NCBI RefSeq assembly: GCF_040712085.1 | Contig: NZ_JBFCVK010000006.1 | Coordinates: forward strand, 186,001-250,000 | DNA: 64,000 bases | Source: Aquibaculum sediminis | GTDB taxonomy: Bacteria > Pseudomonadota > Alphaproteobacteria > Kiloniellales > DSM-21159 | Reading direction: 5' to 3' | Part shown: positions 34,998-43,337 of the stretch, in pieces | Numbering within the stretch: the first letter of the stretch is position 1 | Layout: each line of letters begins with the position of its first letter | Made by a program: the position numbers and the translations under genes | The notes under the pieces: generated by a model | Databases searched by the model: none | What the model was told of the DNA's origin: nothing | Seen by the model: the letters and a program-made list of their open reading frames with translations, nothing else

Positions 34998-35033
34998 CAT
35001 GTTCTCCATTGGGCTTTAGATCGCCCCGTTTCT

Positions 35034-35750
35034 TTAGATGCTCTCAGCTGCTTCTTGACGTAAGCGAGCGACCTTCAACCCCTTACGCATCGTGCGTTCA
35101 GTTAGATAACGCTCTAACCGTTTCGTCAACATTGCCAGCGAGAAGCAGATGACAAAGTAAACACAAAGAACAAACCCAAATATAGTGAACGCCGGACTGA
35201 ACCCTGTCATCATGGTAGTACGCTCCACAATAATTTGGGCCGTTCGAAAGAACTCCATGGCGCCAACTAGCGACGCAAGAGACGTGGCCTGAATAAGAAT
35301 GCTAAATAATCCTGTAAATGGGGGGATAATCGGCAACACAATTTGCGGCAAAAGAACGTATACCATAATTTCCCAAGGGCTTAACCCCAAGGCCATGGCA
35401 CTCTCTCGTTGGTGCTTAGGTATTGCACTAAAGCCGCCACGAACTATCTCCGCACCGTTTGCGCCGCCCCACGTTGAAAGACTGACAACCGCCGACCAGA
35501 ACGGCTCCAGTGGAATGCCAATTAACGGGGCACCAAAATAAACAAACAGTAAGTTAACAACTAATGGGATATCGCGAAAAAACTCCACATACGCGATTGA
35601 TACCCAGCGCAACGGCCTGTGTCGCGACACGCCCATAAGACCGAAAAACAATGAAATAATACTAGCTATTGCTAATGTTGTTAGCGCAAGTTGAAACGTC
35701 ACGGTTAAACCGCGAATGAACAGCGGAAGGCTTGATTGAATTAATTCCAT
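35034..35750 (-). CDS. Polar-amino-acid-type ABC transporter permease (copy 2)
   Basis: This 238-residue HisM/GlnP-type permease has five hydrophobic segments and the ATPase-contact loop GGFSAIPKHQRESAMALGLSPWEIMVYVLLPQ (~105-136). It opens with FIRGLTVTFQLALTTL, the family's first helix. It lies 10 bases after the companion permease and 36 bases before the lyase gene. AT-rich codons match the rest of the island. Confidence 0.92.
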   Translation of the reverse strand: MELIQSSLPLFIRGLTVTFQLALTTLAIASIISLFFGLMGVSRHRPLRWVSIAYVEFFRDIPLVVNLLFVYFGAPLIGIPLEPFWSAVVSLSTWGGANGAEIVRGGFSAIPKHQRESAMALGLSPWEIMVYVLLPQIVLPIIPPFTGLFSILIQATSLASLVGAMEFFRTAQIIVERTTMMTGFSPAFTIFGFVLCVYFVICFSLAMLTKRLERYLTERTMRKGLKVARLRQEAAESI

Positions 35751-35760
35751 TTCAAATCTC

Positions 35761-36429
35761 TCAGCTTGGCCGGAAGGGTTTCTGAAGTACGAATTCCAAA
35801 CGTCGCACAGCGAACGACAAAACTAAAACAAGGCCAAGATAGATGGTGCCAATAGCTGCAAACATTTCCAGTGTTCTGAAATCCATCGCCACTCGGTCCA
35901 TAGCCACAAATGTTAGCTCTGCAAGACCAATAGCCTGTAAGTAAGCTGAATTCTTTAGCACTGAAACCGATGTGTTCAGCATTGCTGGAATACTGACTCG
36001 CAATCCCACTGGAAGTGCGACGAGCAGCAGGTAGTGCATACGGCCGAATGCGAGCGCGTTTGCCGCCTCGGTTAATCCCTTAGGTATGGCGAGGAATCCA
36101 CCTCGCACGTTTTCTGTGTTATAAGCTCCGCCCCATAACGTAAGCGCGAGAACACCCGACCAGAAGGCCGACAAGGGTACGCCGACAGATGCTAGACCGT
36201 AGTATATGAAGAAGATTTGTACTAAGAGAGGCGTTGATCTAATAAAGTTAACGTATGCCACTGATATTTGTGAGATCACAGGAATGTTAAATATGCGTGC
36301 GCTCGCACACACAACACCTATCACAGCGGCCAGTAGGATTGAGAGAACACTAATTCGTATGGTCATTAAAAGACCATAGAATAAATCTGGCCCAGCACCC
36401 CAGATATAATCAAATGAAAAATTGTACAT
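35761..36429 (-). CDS. Polar-amino-acid-type ABC transporter permease (copy 1)
   Basis: This 222-residue permease has LFYGLLMTIRISVLSILLAAVIG as first helix, FIRSTPLLVQIFFIYYGL and the contact loop GGFLAIPKGLTEAANALAFGRMHYLLLVALPVGL. AAAGGGGCTCCT before its ATG follows directly on a GC-rich hairpin (36448-36476) that separates it from the binding-protein gene. Confidence 0.92.
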   Translation of the reverse strand: MYNFSFDYIWGAGPDLFYGLLMTIRISVLSILLAAVIGVVCASARIFNIPVISQISVAYVNFIRSTPLLVQIFFIYYGLASVGVPLSAFWSGVLALTLWGGAYNTENVRGGFLAIPKGLTEAANALAFGRMHYLLLVALPVGLRVSIPAMLNTSVSVLKNSAYLQAIGLAELTFVAMDRVAMDFRTLEMFAAIGTIYLGLVLVLSFAVRRLEFVLQKPFRPS

Positions 36430-36447
36430 AGGAGCCCCTTTGGAGCT

Positions 36448-36476
36448 GCCGCCCCGCCTTATAACGGCGGGACGGC
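36448..36476 (-). promoter_or_regulatory. Intercistronic hairpin between binding-protein and permease genes
   Basis: On the minus strand GCCGTCCCGCC pairs with GGCGGGGCGGC (one G-U) around a 7-base AT loop. No U-tract follows; the permease ribosome-binding site comes next. Such hairpins protect the upstream mRNA and let the binding protein be made in excess of the membrane subunits (established pattern; inference here). Confidence 0.65.
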
Positions 36477-36490
36477 AAGCTTGACCATGG

Positions 36491-37339
36491 TCAGTCTTCA
36501 GCAGGACGCTGGGACACGTCCCAGAGTGTCTTACGGACCTCTACCATGTCGGGGTCCTCATATTCTTCGATCCACTCTTCAAACTTGCCCTCTGCTTCCA
36601 TCCGATCGATCGAAGCATCCACATACGCCAACCAATCTTCCTCACCCTTCCTGACCGCAACACCCCTGGAGCCAAGCTGGTAGCGATCTTCCAGCATCCG
36701 GATCCGATCATTGTTCATGTCGAGGGATAGTTGAACGGCCAGATCATGAGCGTACGCATCAGCTCGGCCTTGCATCAGACTTTGGATCGAATCTGAAACC
36801 GTATCGAGACGCACATCGTTGATATTCGGCATGTTTTCCTCAAACCATGGGATCTGCCAAGCGCCTTTGACAAATGCGACCGTACGACCTTCAAGGTCGT
36901 CCATGGTCTGTATGTCGCTGTCGTTCATCACTAGGATGGAAGACGACGACCAAGTGTAGGGCCTCGAAAAATCAACGACCTCAGCTCGCTGCGCGTTGAT
37001 GCCCATGGTTGCAATGATCGCATCAATCTTGCCACCGACAAGTGCGGGAACCCGATTTGAACTTGTTACGCACGTGATCTCGGCAGCCCCTTCGTCACCA
37101 AAAGCGTAAGCAGCGATCTGCTTTCCCATATTGACTTCGAGTCCAATGGGTTCCCCATCCGTATTGAGGTATCCATCGGGTGGGTAGTCACACTTCGTGC
37201 CAATTCGCACGACGCCCTGTTCTTCAATTGACTCGGGCAGCGGCGGCATTTCATCTGCTACTGCGATGGCAGTGAGCGATGTTGATGCACACAGTACGCC
37301 AACGGCTAGCGAACCTTTTACGAGCTTTGTCACATTCAT
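36491..37339 (-). CDS. Polar-amino-acid-type ABC transporter substrate-binding protein
   Basis: This 282-residue type II periplasmic binding protein has a signal peptide (MNVTKLVKGSLAVGVLCAS to ~AVA). The family opening VRIGTKCDYPPDGYLNTDGEPIGLEVNMGKQIAAY follows, read in parts. It has DAIIATMGINAQRAEVVDFSRPY and GRTVAFVKGAW. The Cys pair in GTKCDYPP / ITCVTSSNRV is unusual for this class and could form a disulfide. The ligand is unknown; context suggests an acidic N-substituted amino acid. Confidence 0.9.
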   Translation of the reverse strand: MNVTKLVKGSLAVGVLCASTSLTAIAVADEMPPLPESIEEQGVVRIGTKCDYPPDGYLNTDGEPIGLEVNMGKQIAAYAFGDEGAAEITCVTSSNRVPALVGGKIDAIIATMGINAQRAEVVDFSRPYTWSSSSILVMNDSDIQTMDDLEGRTVAFVKGAWQIPWFEENMPNINDVRLDTVSDSIQSLMQGRADAYAHDLAVQLSLDMNNDRIRMLEDRYQLGSRGVAVRKGEEDWLAYVDASIDRMEAEGKFEEWIEEYEDPDMVEVRKTLWDVSQRPAED

Positions 37340-37367
37340 GAAGCCACTCCTCTGACGCGTTCGCCTG

Positions 37368-38681
37368 TTATTTTGAGGCTTGCCGATCCCGCCAGGCGAA
37401 ATAAAGCAAGACGGCAGGCATAAACCACGGCTTGCCCCAGTATCCGGGAACCGTGGGATGGATTGTATCGAATGGGTTACAGGCTTCTTTCCGACCTAGT
37501 GCCTTGAGCGCTGCTTGATGGCCAAGGTATGGCTGCATGGCTACACCACTACCGCAGCAGCCTCCGACATAATGGACGCCTTGGTGCGAAGCCATATGCG
37601 GTAAAGAATCGAAGGTGTAAGCAATGAACCCTGCCCACGCATGGGAAAGGCCAACCCCCCCTAGATCCGGATAGACGCTCAGCATCTGATTTCGCAATTC
37701 GGATGCGCTCCGGCGCCGATCATTCAACTCGGTTGCACCCGCGCGGCCTCCAAATAACAAACGCTTCCCATCCGGGGACAAACGCCAATAGTTATGCAAC
37801 TTCCTCGTGTCACCCATCTGGCGCGATTCTGGGATTAGTCTCCTGAGGTGGTTCTTGTCGATCTCTTCGGTCGCGATGATTTGGCTTTGGATGGGGATGA
37901 TTCTTTTTGAAAGCCAGGGTGCTAAGCCACGAACCGAGCGATTGGTATAGCCGTTCGTAGCGACGATGACCTGCTTAGCTTCTATGTCACCTTTAGATGT
38001 TTTAACCCGAAAGCCGCGCCCGTCCCGTTCATAAGCCAGTACGCGCGTCTGGTCGAAGATAGTTGCTCCTGCTGTTTGTGCAGCTTGTGCTAGACCACTA
38101 TGAAGCAGCGCGGGCTGAAGATTTCCATCGGAGTGGATTAGCCGTCCGCCGTGATATGCGTCAGAACCAACGATATCTTGCATTTGGCTTGCGGGTATCA
38201 TTTCTGCATCAAAGCCTATGCTGGCTTTCCGCGCTTCCAGATCCCGAGCCAACGACTGATAATCTTCCGGTTTGTGCGCACCAATGAAGCGTCCGACCTT
38301 TCGATAATGACATTCGATGTCATTATCTTGAATTAAGTGGTCGAGATACTGTCGAGCTTCACGAACCCCTAAATAATAGGATTGAGCTGTTTGCTCTCCC
38401 CACTTTTGAACCATGTTGCGGAATGAAATTCGCAGTGTTTCACCCACTGCGCCACCATTCCTGGTGCTTGCACCATAACCGAGCACATCCGCTTCAAAGA
38501 CTACGACACTCATGCCTCCACGAGATGCCGTAAGGGCGGCGGACAAACCTGAGTACCCGGAACCAATTACAACAACATCCGCAGTCTTGGGAAGCTCTGT
38601 TGCATTGGTCCAATGGCGCGGTGCTTCACCCCACCAATACGGTTCAAAGATTGTGTTGGCGAAAACGTCGTTTTCGCTCAT
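37368..38681 (-). CDS. FAD-dependent amino acid/amine oxidoreductase (DAO family)
   Basis: This 437-residue flavoprotein opens with a short lead (FEPYWWGEAPRHW), then VVVIGSGYSGLSAALTA (FAD binding, ~36-52) and GYGASTRNGGAVGE, as in gamma-glutamylputrescine oxidase and related secondary-amine oxidases. The substrate cap and HAWAGFIAYTFDSLPHM / VHYVGGCCGSGVAMQPYLG at the C terminus complete the fold. It is the first gene of the leftward island operon, 28 bases before the binding-protein gene, and divergent from the LysR gene. It would oxidise a C-N bond of the imported amine or of the lyase product (inference). Confidence 0.9.
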   Translation of the reverse strand: MSENDVFANTIFEPYWWGEAPRHWTNATELPKTADVVVIGSGYSGLSAALTASRGGMSVVVFEADVLGYGASTRNGGAVGETLRISFRNMVQKWGEQTAQSYYLGVREARQYLDHLIQDNDIECHYRKVGRFIGAHKPEDYQSLARDLEARKASIGFDAEMIPASQMQDIVGSDAYHGGRLIHSDGNLQPALLHSGLAQAAQTAGATIFDQTRVLAYERDGRGFRVKTSKGDIEAKQVIVATNGYTNRSVRGLAPWLSKRIIPIQSQIIATEEIDKNHLRRLIPESRQMGDTRKLHNYWRLSPDGKRLLFGGRAGATELNDRRRSASELRNQMLSVYPDLGGVGLSHAWAGFIAYTFDSLPHMASHQGVHYVGGCCGSGVAMQPYLGHQAALKALGRKEACNPFDTIHPTVPGYWGKPWFMPAVLLYFAWRDRQASK

Positions 38682-38817
38682 GTGAAACTCCCCAATATCG
38701 TGGCAGGGCTTATCTTTTCTTTGCCCTTAGATGACAGCGTGCGGGAGTTTTTGATATATGGTCAAGTGATTAAAAGTCGGGTATACATTCCGTGACCTCA
38801 TATCATGGGTGCAGTAG
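38682..38817. promoter_or_regulatory. Divergent control region of the island
   Basis: The 136 bases between the oxidase start and the LysR start hold the promoters of both units. It is AT-rich around 38751-38785. An ATC-N15-GAT inverted pair (ATCTTTTCTTTGCCCTTAGAT) is visible near 38712-38732, as LysR-type sites often show, but I cannot assign boxes with confidence. Confidence 0.5.
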
Positions 38818-39786
38818 ATGCTAACCATGCGCCAGATTGAAGCCTTCCGCGCTGTCATGCTCACGACAAACATGACCGAAGCCGGGCGCATGCTGTCGGT
38901 AACGCAAAGCGCTATCAGCAAAATTATGCGTGAACTTGAGGTAGAGGTTGGGTTTCCGCTGTTTTCTCGCCGAAAGGGCGGCCTAGAACCCACAGCAGAT
39001 GCTTTCGCGCTCTTCGAAGAGGTCCAGCGGTCCTTTAGCGGATTAGATAAGATTGGCCGAGCAGCAAGGCGCATTAGGCACCGAGAGGGTGGCAGACTTC
39101 GCATTGCTGCTATGCCCGCCTTAACCTCCGGTTTCCTCCAGATGGTCGTTAGGTCTTTTGCTGAAAATGGCCATGACGCAGAAGTGTCTGTGGACACTTA
39201 TAACTCACCAGAAGTTGTCGATCTGGTCGCGGCAGGACATTATGATGTTGGTTTCGCGATGACGCCTGTGGACACCGAGCACGTAATGCACGGGCCGGTA
39301 ATGAGGGTAAACTGCGTATGCCTTGTACCTGAAGGGCACCCTTTATGCCAAAAATCAGTAGTATCTATTAAGGACTTAGAAGGTGAAGCCTTTATATCTC
39401 TAGCGGAGGCAACGACTACTCGGTTAAAAATTGATGGTTTGTTTGCCTCAGAGAACATTATTCGATCAAAATTATATGAAGCACGGTGGTCAGTATCAGT
39501 GGCTTCTTTTGTGGCAGAAGGCCTAGGATGTGCCATAATTGAGCCATTTAGTGCCAAATTATTCCGAGCAAACGGAGTTGAAATAGTTCCAATAGAAGAG
39601 GAAATTAGCTTTTCTTTTGTCGATGTCACCCCAAAACCGAAGAAACCCAATTTTTTAATAACTGATTTTGTGAAATGTTTCAGAGACCTGCTGTACGAGT
39701 TGCACTCAAACGAGCGCAATCGGTCCTGGTATAATAGGAACTCTAGATTGGATACTCTGCATAAGAGGGCCTCGGTTCATAGATAG
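38818..39786 (+). CDS. LysR family transcriptional regulator
   Basis: This 322-residue protein has an N-terminal winged HTH (MRQIEAFRAVMLTTNMTEAGRML / VTQSAISKIMRELEVEVG, ~4-43) and a periplasmic-binding-like effector domain (~95-300). It is transcribed away from the oxidase-ABC-lyase operon and probably activates it in response to the substrate. Codon use is AT-rich like the operon. ATGs at 38818 and 38827 are both possible. Confidence 0.92.
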   Translation: MLTMRQIEAFRAVMLTTNMTEAGRMLSVTQSAISKIMRELEVEVGFPLFSRRKGGLEPTADAFALFEEVQRSFSGLDKIGRAARRIRHREGGRLRIAAMPALTSGFLQMVVRSFAENGHDAEVSVDTYNSPEVVDLVAAGHYDVGFAMTPVDTEHVMHGPVMRVNCVCLVPEGHPLCQKSVVSIKDLEGEAFISLAEATTTRLKIDGLFASENIIRSKLYEARWSVSVASFVAEGLGCAIIEPFSAKLFRANGVEIVPIEEEISFSFVDVTPKPKKPNFLITDFVKCFRDLLYELHSNERNRSWYNRNSRLDTLHKRASVHR

Positions 39787-39960
39787 GCCCGCCAACCGAA
39801 TGCCGCGGGATTCTGCGACATGAACGGGACAGACTGCGCAATTGCCTCGCGTCAGGACAGCAGATCGATTTTAAGCTAGGTAACGTTGTGGCCGCTACGG
39901 GCTGCTTGGGTCGCTGAGCCGGAAAGAATGCGCTCCAAGCGTTCCGCTCTAGATTTTGCG

Positions 39961-41429
39961 GATTCCCTGTGTCGATCATCGCCCTCGATTATCCGCTGGC
40001 CCCATGCTTCGACTCTCGCAATGTCAGGCGTCCCTCCGCACATTAGTTACATTTGCATTTTCTGCCGCATTCTTCGATGATATTCAGCGGCATTGGCTTG
40101 ATGCCGTCGTCGCCACCATGATCAGGTCCATATGAAAGCGGCACTGCTGGGCGGCGTGAACAGTAGCTTGATCATAAGGTAGCGGATTTCCGAGGTGGTG
40201 AGTATATCGGCTACCCGGAAGCTCACGCAGCGGCATTTGGACTCGTTTTGTCCCATTTTCTGAAGGCAGCGCGGCGCTGATCGGCGGAAAGCCAGGCAAG
40301 GAAAGCAGCCGCCGCCGCGACGAGGCTGACATGACGGTGCCAGCCATGCCAGGAGCGGGCTTCGCAGTGGTCGAGCCCGAGATCGTCTTTTGCCCGCAGG
40401 AAGCACTCCTCGATCGTCCAGCGCAGCCCGGCCGCCCCGGCGAGGTCGGCCAATGAAGTGCCAGCGGGTGCGTAGGCGAAGTAGTAGGCCAGTTTTGTCG
40501 GCTCGGCCTGGCTTCGGCGCACCAGAACCCAACGTTCGAAGCCGTCTTCACGAGCCGCCCCGAATGGAATTCTGGCCCAGTCATAGAGCCGCAGCCCCTT
40601 CGCCCCCTCGCCAGCAGCCAGGGAGCGCCACCGGTCAGCCTCAAGCTCGTCGGCGAGGGTGGCCGGGTCGCTCTGTACCAGCGTCCAGTCCTCGACGAAC
40701 CGCAGGGTATGGTTGGAACGGATGGCCAGAACATAGGCTTGCCCATGCGCCTGAAGCGGCGATCGCTGCCGTAAGCCGCGTCCGCCAAGACCCAGGCGCA
40801 AGACACGCCTCCATCGAGGGTCCGGGCGACCATCTCACGCGCCATGGCGGGCTTTGTCGCAAACTCGAGATCCTCCGGCACGCCTGCCTTTGCCCGCCAC
40901 TCAGGGTCGAACGCCCAGCTCTTGGGCAGGTAGAGCTGGCGATCGATCAGGGCCTGGCCGAAGCGACTGGCATAGGACAGGAAGACGCCAATCTGGCAGT
41001 TCTCGATGCGGCCTGCCGTCCCAGAGTACTGCCGCGCAACGCCAACCGAATGCGCGCCCTTCTTCACAAAGCCGGTATCGTCAACGACCAGCACACCATC
41101 GCGATCACCGAGTGCTTCCCAAACATAGTCTCGCACTATGTCGCGCAGCAAATCAGCCGACCAGCGGCTGCGCCCAAGCAGAGATTGGATGCGGTAGGGT
41201 AGAGAAAGCCCTGCCTGCTCAGCCAGCATCCAGCCGGTCTTGCGCTCCGCAGGCGACAGCAACCCCTCGAGAAACGCTGAGGCTGATTTCCGTGTCTCCA
41301 AGCGGCCTAAAGCGGGAGCCAGCCGCTCCTTCAATACTTCAAGAGAGCCTTTCCAGTCGACCAGTGCCCAGCCCATTCCGCCACCGCCATCGTTTCGTGC
41401 TCCCTGTTCCACGATGGCCCAGGGAATCA
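39961..41429 (-). mobile_element. IS701-family-like insertion sequence, decayed
   Basis: The ends carry an inverted GATTCCCTG (39961-39969) / CAGGGAATC (41421-41429), and similarity between ends continues loosely inward. Between them lies one transposase gene in three frames. The high GC of its coding part differs from the island to its left. No target duplication could be found; the left flank (TTTTGCG) and the right flank (AGAATGG) differ, which suggests a deletion or rearrangement after insertion. Confidence 0.75.
40047..41376 (-). pseudogene. IS701-family transposase, frameshifted
   Basis: Frame 1 runs from MGWALVDWKGSLEVL (41376) through VLVVDDTGFVKKG and SVGVARQYSGTAGRIENCQIG to VLADAAYGSDRRFRRM near 40755. 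A frameshift then moves to GQAYVLAIRSNHTLRF and WTIEECFLRAKDDLGLDHCEARSWHGW (to ~40240). A second shift leads to EIRYLMIKLLFTPPSSAAFIW, a TGA at 40122-40124 where a Trp is expected, and SWWRRRHQANAAEYHRR ending at 40047. DDE residues are present, but at least two frameshifts and one stop make it inactive unless recoded. Confidence 0.85.
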
Positions 41430-42259
41430 GAATGGGTTGATAAGCGGGCATCGACGCGGAAGAGCCGGTTGCTCCCGTTGGCCGCCACCCAGGGCGTGTC
41501 GGAAGTATCCAGCTTGATGCCATAGGGCCGGCTGTTGGCTGTGGGCAGGGTGACCAGGTCCACCTCCCCTGACGCGGGATCGAGGCGCCCGATCATGTTG
41601 GCGCGCTGGAGCGTGAACCAGACCCGCCCGGCCCCGTCGACAATCGCCGAGTGCGGGTCGCGCGCGTCGGGGTCGGGCATCTCGTACTCGGGGATCGCGC
41701 CGGTCTCGGGCTCCAGCACGCCCATGGTGGCGTTTCCATTTCCCGTGTACCAGATGCGACCCTCGGCATCGGCCGCTACCGTGTGCGGCTTGGCCCCGCT
41801 GGGCAGGTGGAACTCCTCCATCTCGCCGTTTTCGGGGTCGAGGCGCCCGACGAGATCGGCCCACTGCCCGGCCCACCAGAGGCTGCCAACCGGCGCCTCG
41901 ACCGGATCGCGCGTGCGCTGGCCCAGGGTCGGGGTCACCCATTCCTCGAAGCGGATGGAATGCTCCCCCTCGACCAGGGTCGGGGCGCGGCGGTCATTGA
42001 GCGGGAAGTGTTCGCCCAGATAGCCGGCGATCTCGTCGAGGGTCTCGCTGCCCGAGAGATTCATCATGGTGCCGATGAGATGGCGCCATCCGGCCTCATC
42101 GTAGCCGCTGCTGTTGGTGATCAGGCTGGGGCGGTGACAGGCGCCGCAGGTCTCCTCCGTGAGTTGCCGACCGGGCCCTTCGGGCCAGGACTGGGCCTGC
42201 ACCGCGCCTGTCATGGTGAGGCAGCCACCAATTGCCAGCCAGAGAGCGTTGCGGATCAT
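41430..42259 (-). pseudogene. Cytochrome c / Vgb-like (streptogramin-lyase-type propeller) protein, C-terminus cut by IS
   Basis: The protein starts with a signal peptide (MIRNALWLAIGGCLTMTGAVQA), then a c-type haem site ETCGACHRP (Cys38, Cys41, His42). A beta-propeller with Vgb-type repeats follows: GSLWWAGQWADLVGRLDP, GRIWYTGNGNATMGVLEP, GRVWFTLQRANMIGRLDP. It is broken at NRLFRVDAR (~41445), where IS sequence adds ~35 unrelated residues. Intact relatives continue for some further repeats. GGGGAGGCCGGAC before the ATG at 42259 supports that start. Periplasmic redox-linked function is inferred. Confidence 0.82.
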
Positions 42260-42335
42260 GTCCGGCCTCCCCATTCCTGTTCCGGCAGCAGCATAACCGC
42301 TTTTGCTTGCCTGCCGGAACCGAAACCGGAAGCTC

Positions 42336-42980
42336 TCAGTCCTTGGCGCCCTTCTTCTCGAGGCGCCCGCGCCGCGCGCGCTGCCCCTCCGGCCCGGTTT
42401 CGCCCCAGCGCTGCACGGTCTCGGCCTCCAGGTCGAAGAGGTCGAGCACGCGCCCCACCGACTGGTCCACCACCTGCTCGAGGCTGGTGGGATTGGTGTA
42501 GAAGGCGGGCACTGGCGGCGCGATCACCGCCCCCATCTCGGCCAGGGACAAGAGGTTGCGCAGATGGCCGGCATGCAGCGGCGTCTCGCGCACCATGAGC
42601 ACCAGGCGTCGTCGCTCCTTCAGCACCACGTCGGCCGCCCGGGTCAGCAGGCTGGTGGTCACGCCGTTGGCGATCTCCGCCATGGAGCGCACTGAGCAGG
42701 GAGCGACCACCATGCCCAGCGTCCGAAAGGAGCCGCTGGAAACGGCCGCGCCCATGTCGTCACGGCCGTGCACCACGTCGGCGAGGCCCTGCAGATCGCG
42801 CAGGCTCAAATCGGTTTCATAGGCCAGCGTCAGCTCGGCCGAGCGGCTGACCACCAGGTGGCTTTCAACCGGGAGCGGTCGCAGCGCCTGCAACAGGCGG
42901 ATGCCGTAGATCACGCCGCTGGCGCCGCTGATGCCGACAATCAGCCTGGTGGGTTTCGACTCGCTTACAGATTTCATCAT
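42336..42980 (-). CDS. ubiX: UbiX family flavin prenyltransferase
   Basis: This 214-residue flavoprotein makes prenylated FMN, the cofactor of UbiD decarboxylases. It shows LIVGISGASGVIYGIRLLQAL at the start, PCSVRSMAEIANGVTTSLLTRAADVVLKERRRLVLMVRETP (in parts: CSVRSMAEIANG, ERRRLVLMVRETP) and MGAVIAPPVPAFYTNP. The typical 190-residue core plus a short basic tail. No ubiD lies beside it. It is downstream of the broken Vgb-like gene's promoter side and on the same strand. Confidence 0.93.
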   Translation of the reverse strand: MMKSVSESKPTRLIVGISGASGVIYGIRLLQALRPLPVESHLVVSRSAELTLAYETDLSLRDLQGLADVVHGRDDMGAAVSSGSFRTLGMVVAPCSVRSMAEIANGVTTSLLTRAADVVLKERRRLVLMVRETPLHAGHLRNLLSLAEMGAVIAPPVPAFYTNPTSLEQVVDQSVGRVLDLFDLEAETVQRWGETGPEGQRARRGRLEKKGAKD

Positions 42981-43118
42981 TTTGCAATATTGCGCCCCGA
43001 CCGCTTCGCACCCACACTTAATATCAAGGGGTAGCGCTTCCGTCTCCCCTCACGCCGCACCCCCCCGGAAATCCGGCCCGTGCCGCGTTGGCCTACCATT
43101 TCAGAGGAGGTCGTTCAT

Positions 43119-43295
43119 ATGATCGAACCCCACATCGAGATGCTCCGCGACAAGCATGCCCGTATTGAGCAGACCATCAGCCAGGAAAGCGCGCGGCCCC
43201 ATCCCGACGAGGCTCGATTGCATGAACTGAAGAGGGAGAAACTCAAACTCAAGGATACCATTTCCAGCCTCAGCAACGGCCACAGCGCCGCCTGA
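43119..43295 (+). CDS. YdcH family (DUF465) small protein, copy 2
   Basis: This 58-residue helical protein has LRDKHARIEQTISQES and LHELKREKLKLKDTISSL, the DUF465 pattern. GAGGAGGTCGTTCAT precedes the ATG at 43119, which decides the start over an upstream GTG. Function unknown. Confidence 0.88.
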   Translation: MIEPHIEMLRDKHARIEQTISQESARPHPDEARLHELKREKLKLKDTISSLSNGHSAA

Positions 43296-43337
43296 GTCTG
43301 GTCCAGCCTGGTCTGAGCGCACCGCGACGGCCTTGCC

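Larger units (their letters stand above)
31913..39960. other. Low-GC genomic island between two decayed IS elements
   Basis: Between the IS5 remnant and the IS701 element the base composition is clearly lower (26 of 60 bases are G+C at 35281-35340) than the two-thirds G+C on both sides, and codons end in A/T far more often. All eight genes form one logic unit: ABC uptake, lyase, oxidase, LysR regulator. This supports acquisition by transfer. The last ~174 bases (39787-39960) hold no gene I can recognise. Confidence 0.85.

Noticed and set aside
39787..39960. Small minus-strand open frame at the island's right edge (about 78 codons)
   Set aside because: It shows no recognisable motif and straddles the LysR 3' end and IS end; I could not support a gene.
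40390..41202. Plus-strand open frame of ~270 codons inside the IS701 element
   Set aside because: It is antisense to the transposase, whose DDE-region motifs read clearly on the minus strand in successive frames.
31325..41429. Composite transposon carrying the island
   Set aside because: The two flanking elements are from different IS families, both dead, and lack matching target duplications, so they did not move the island as a composite unit.
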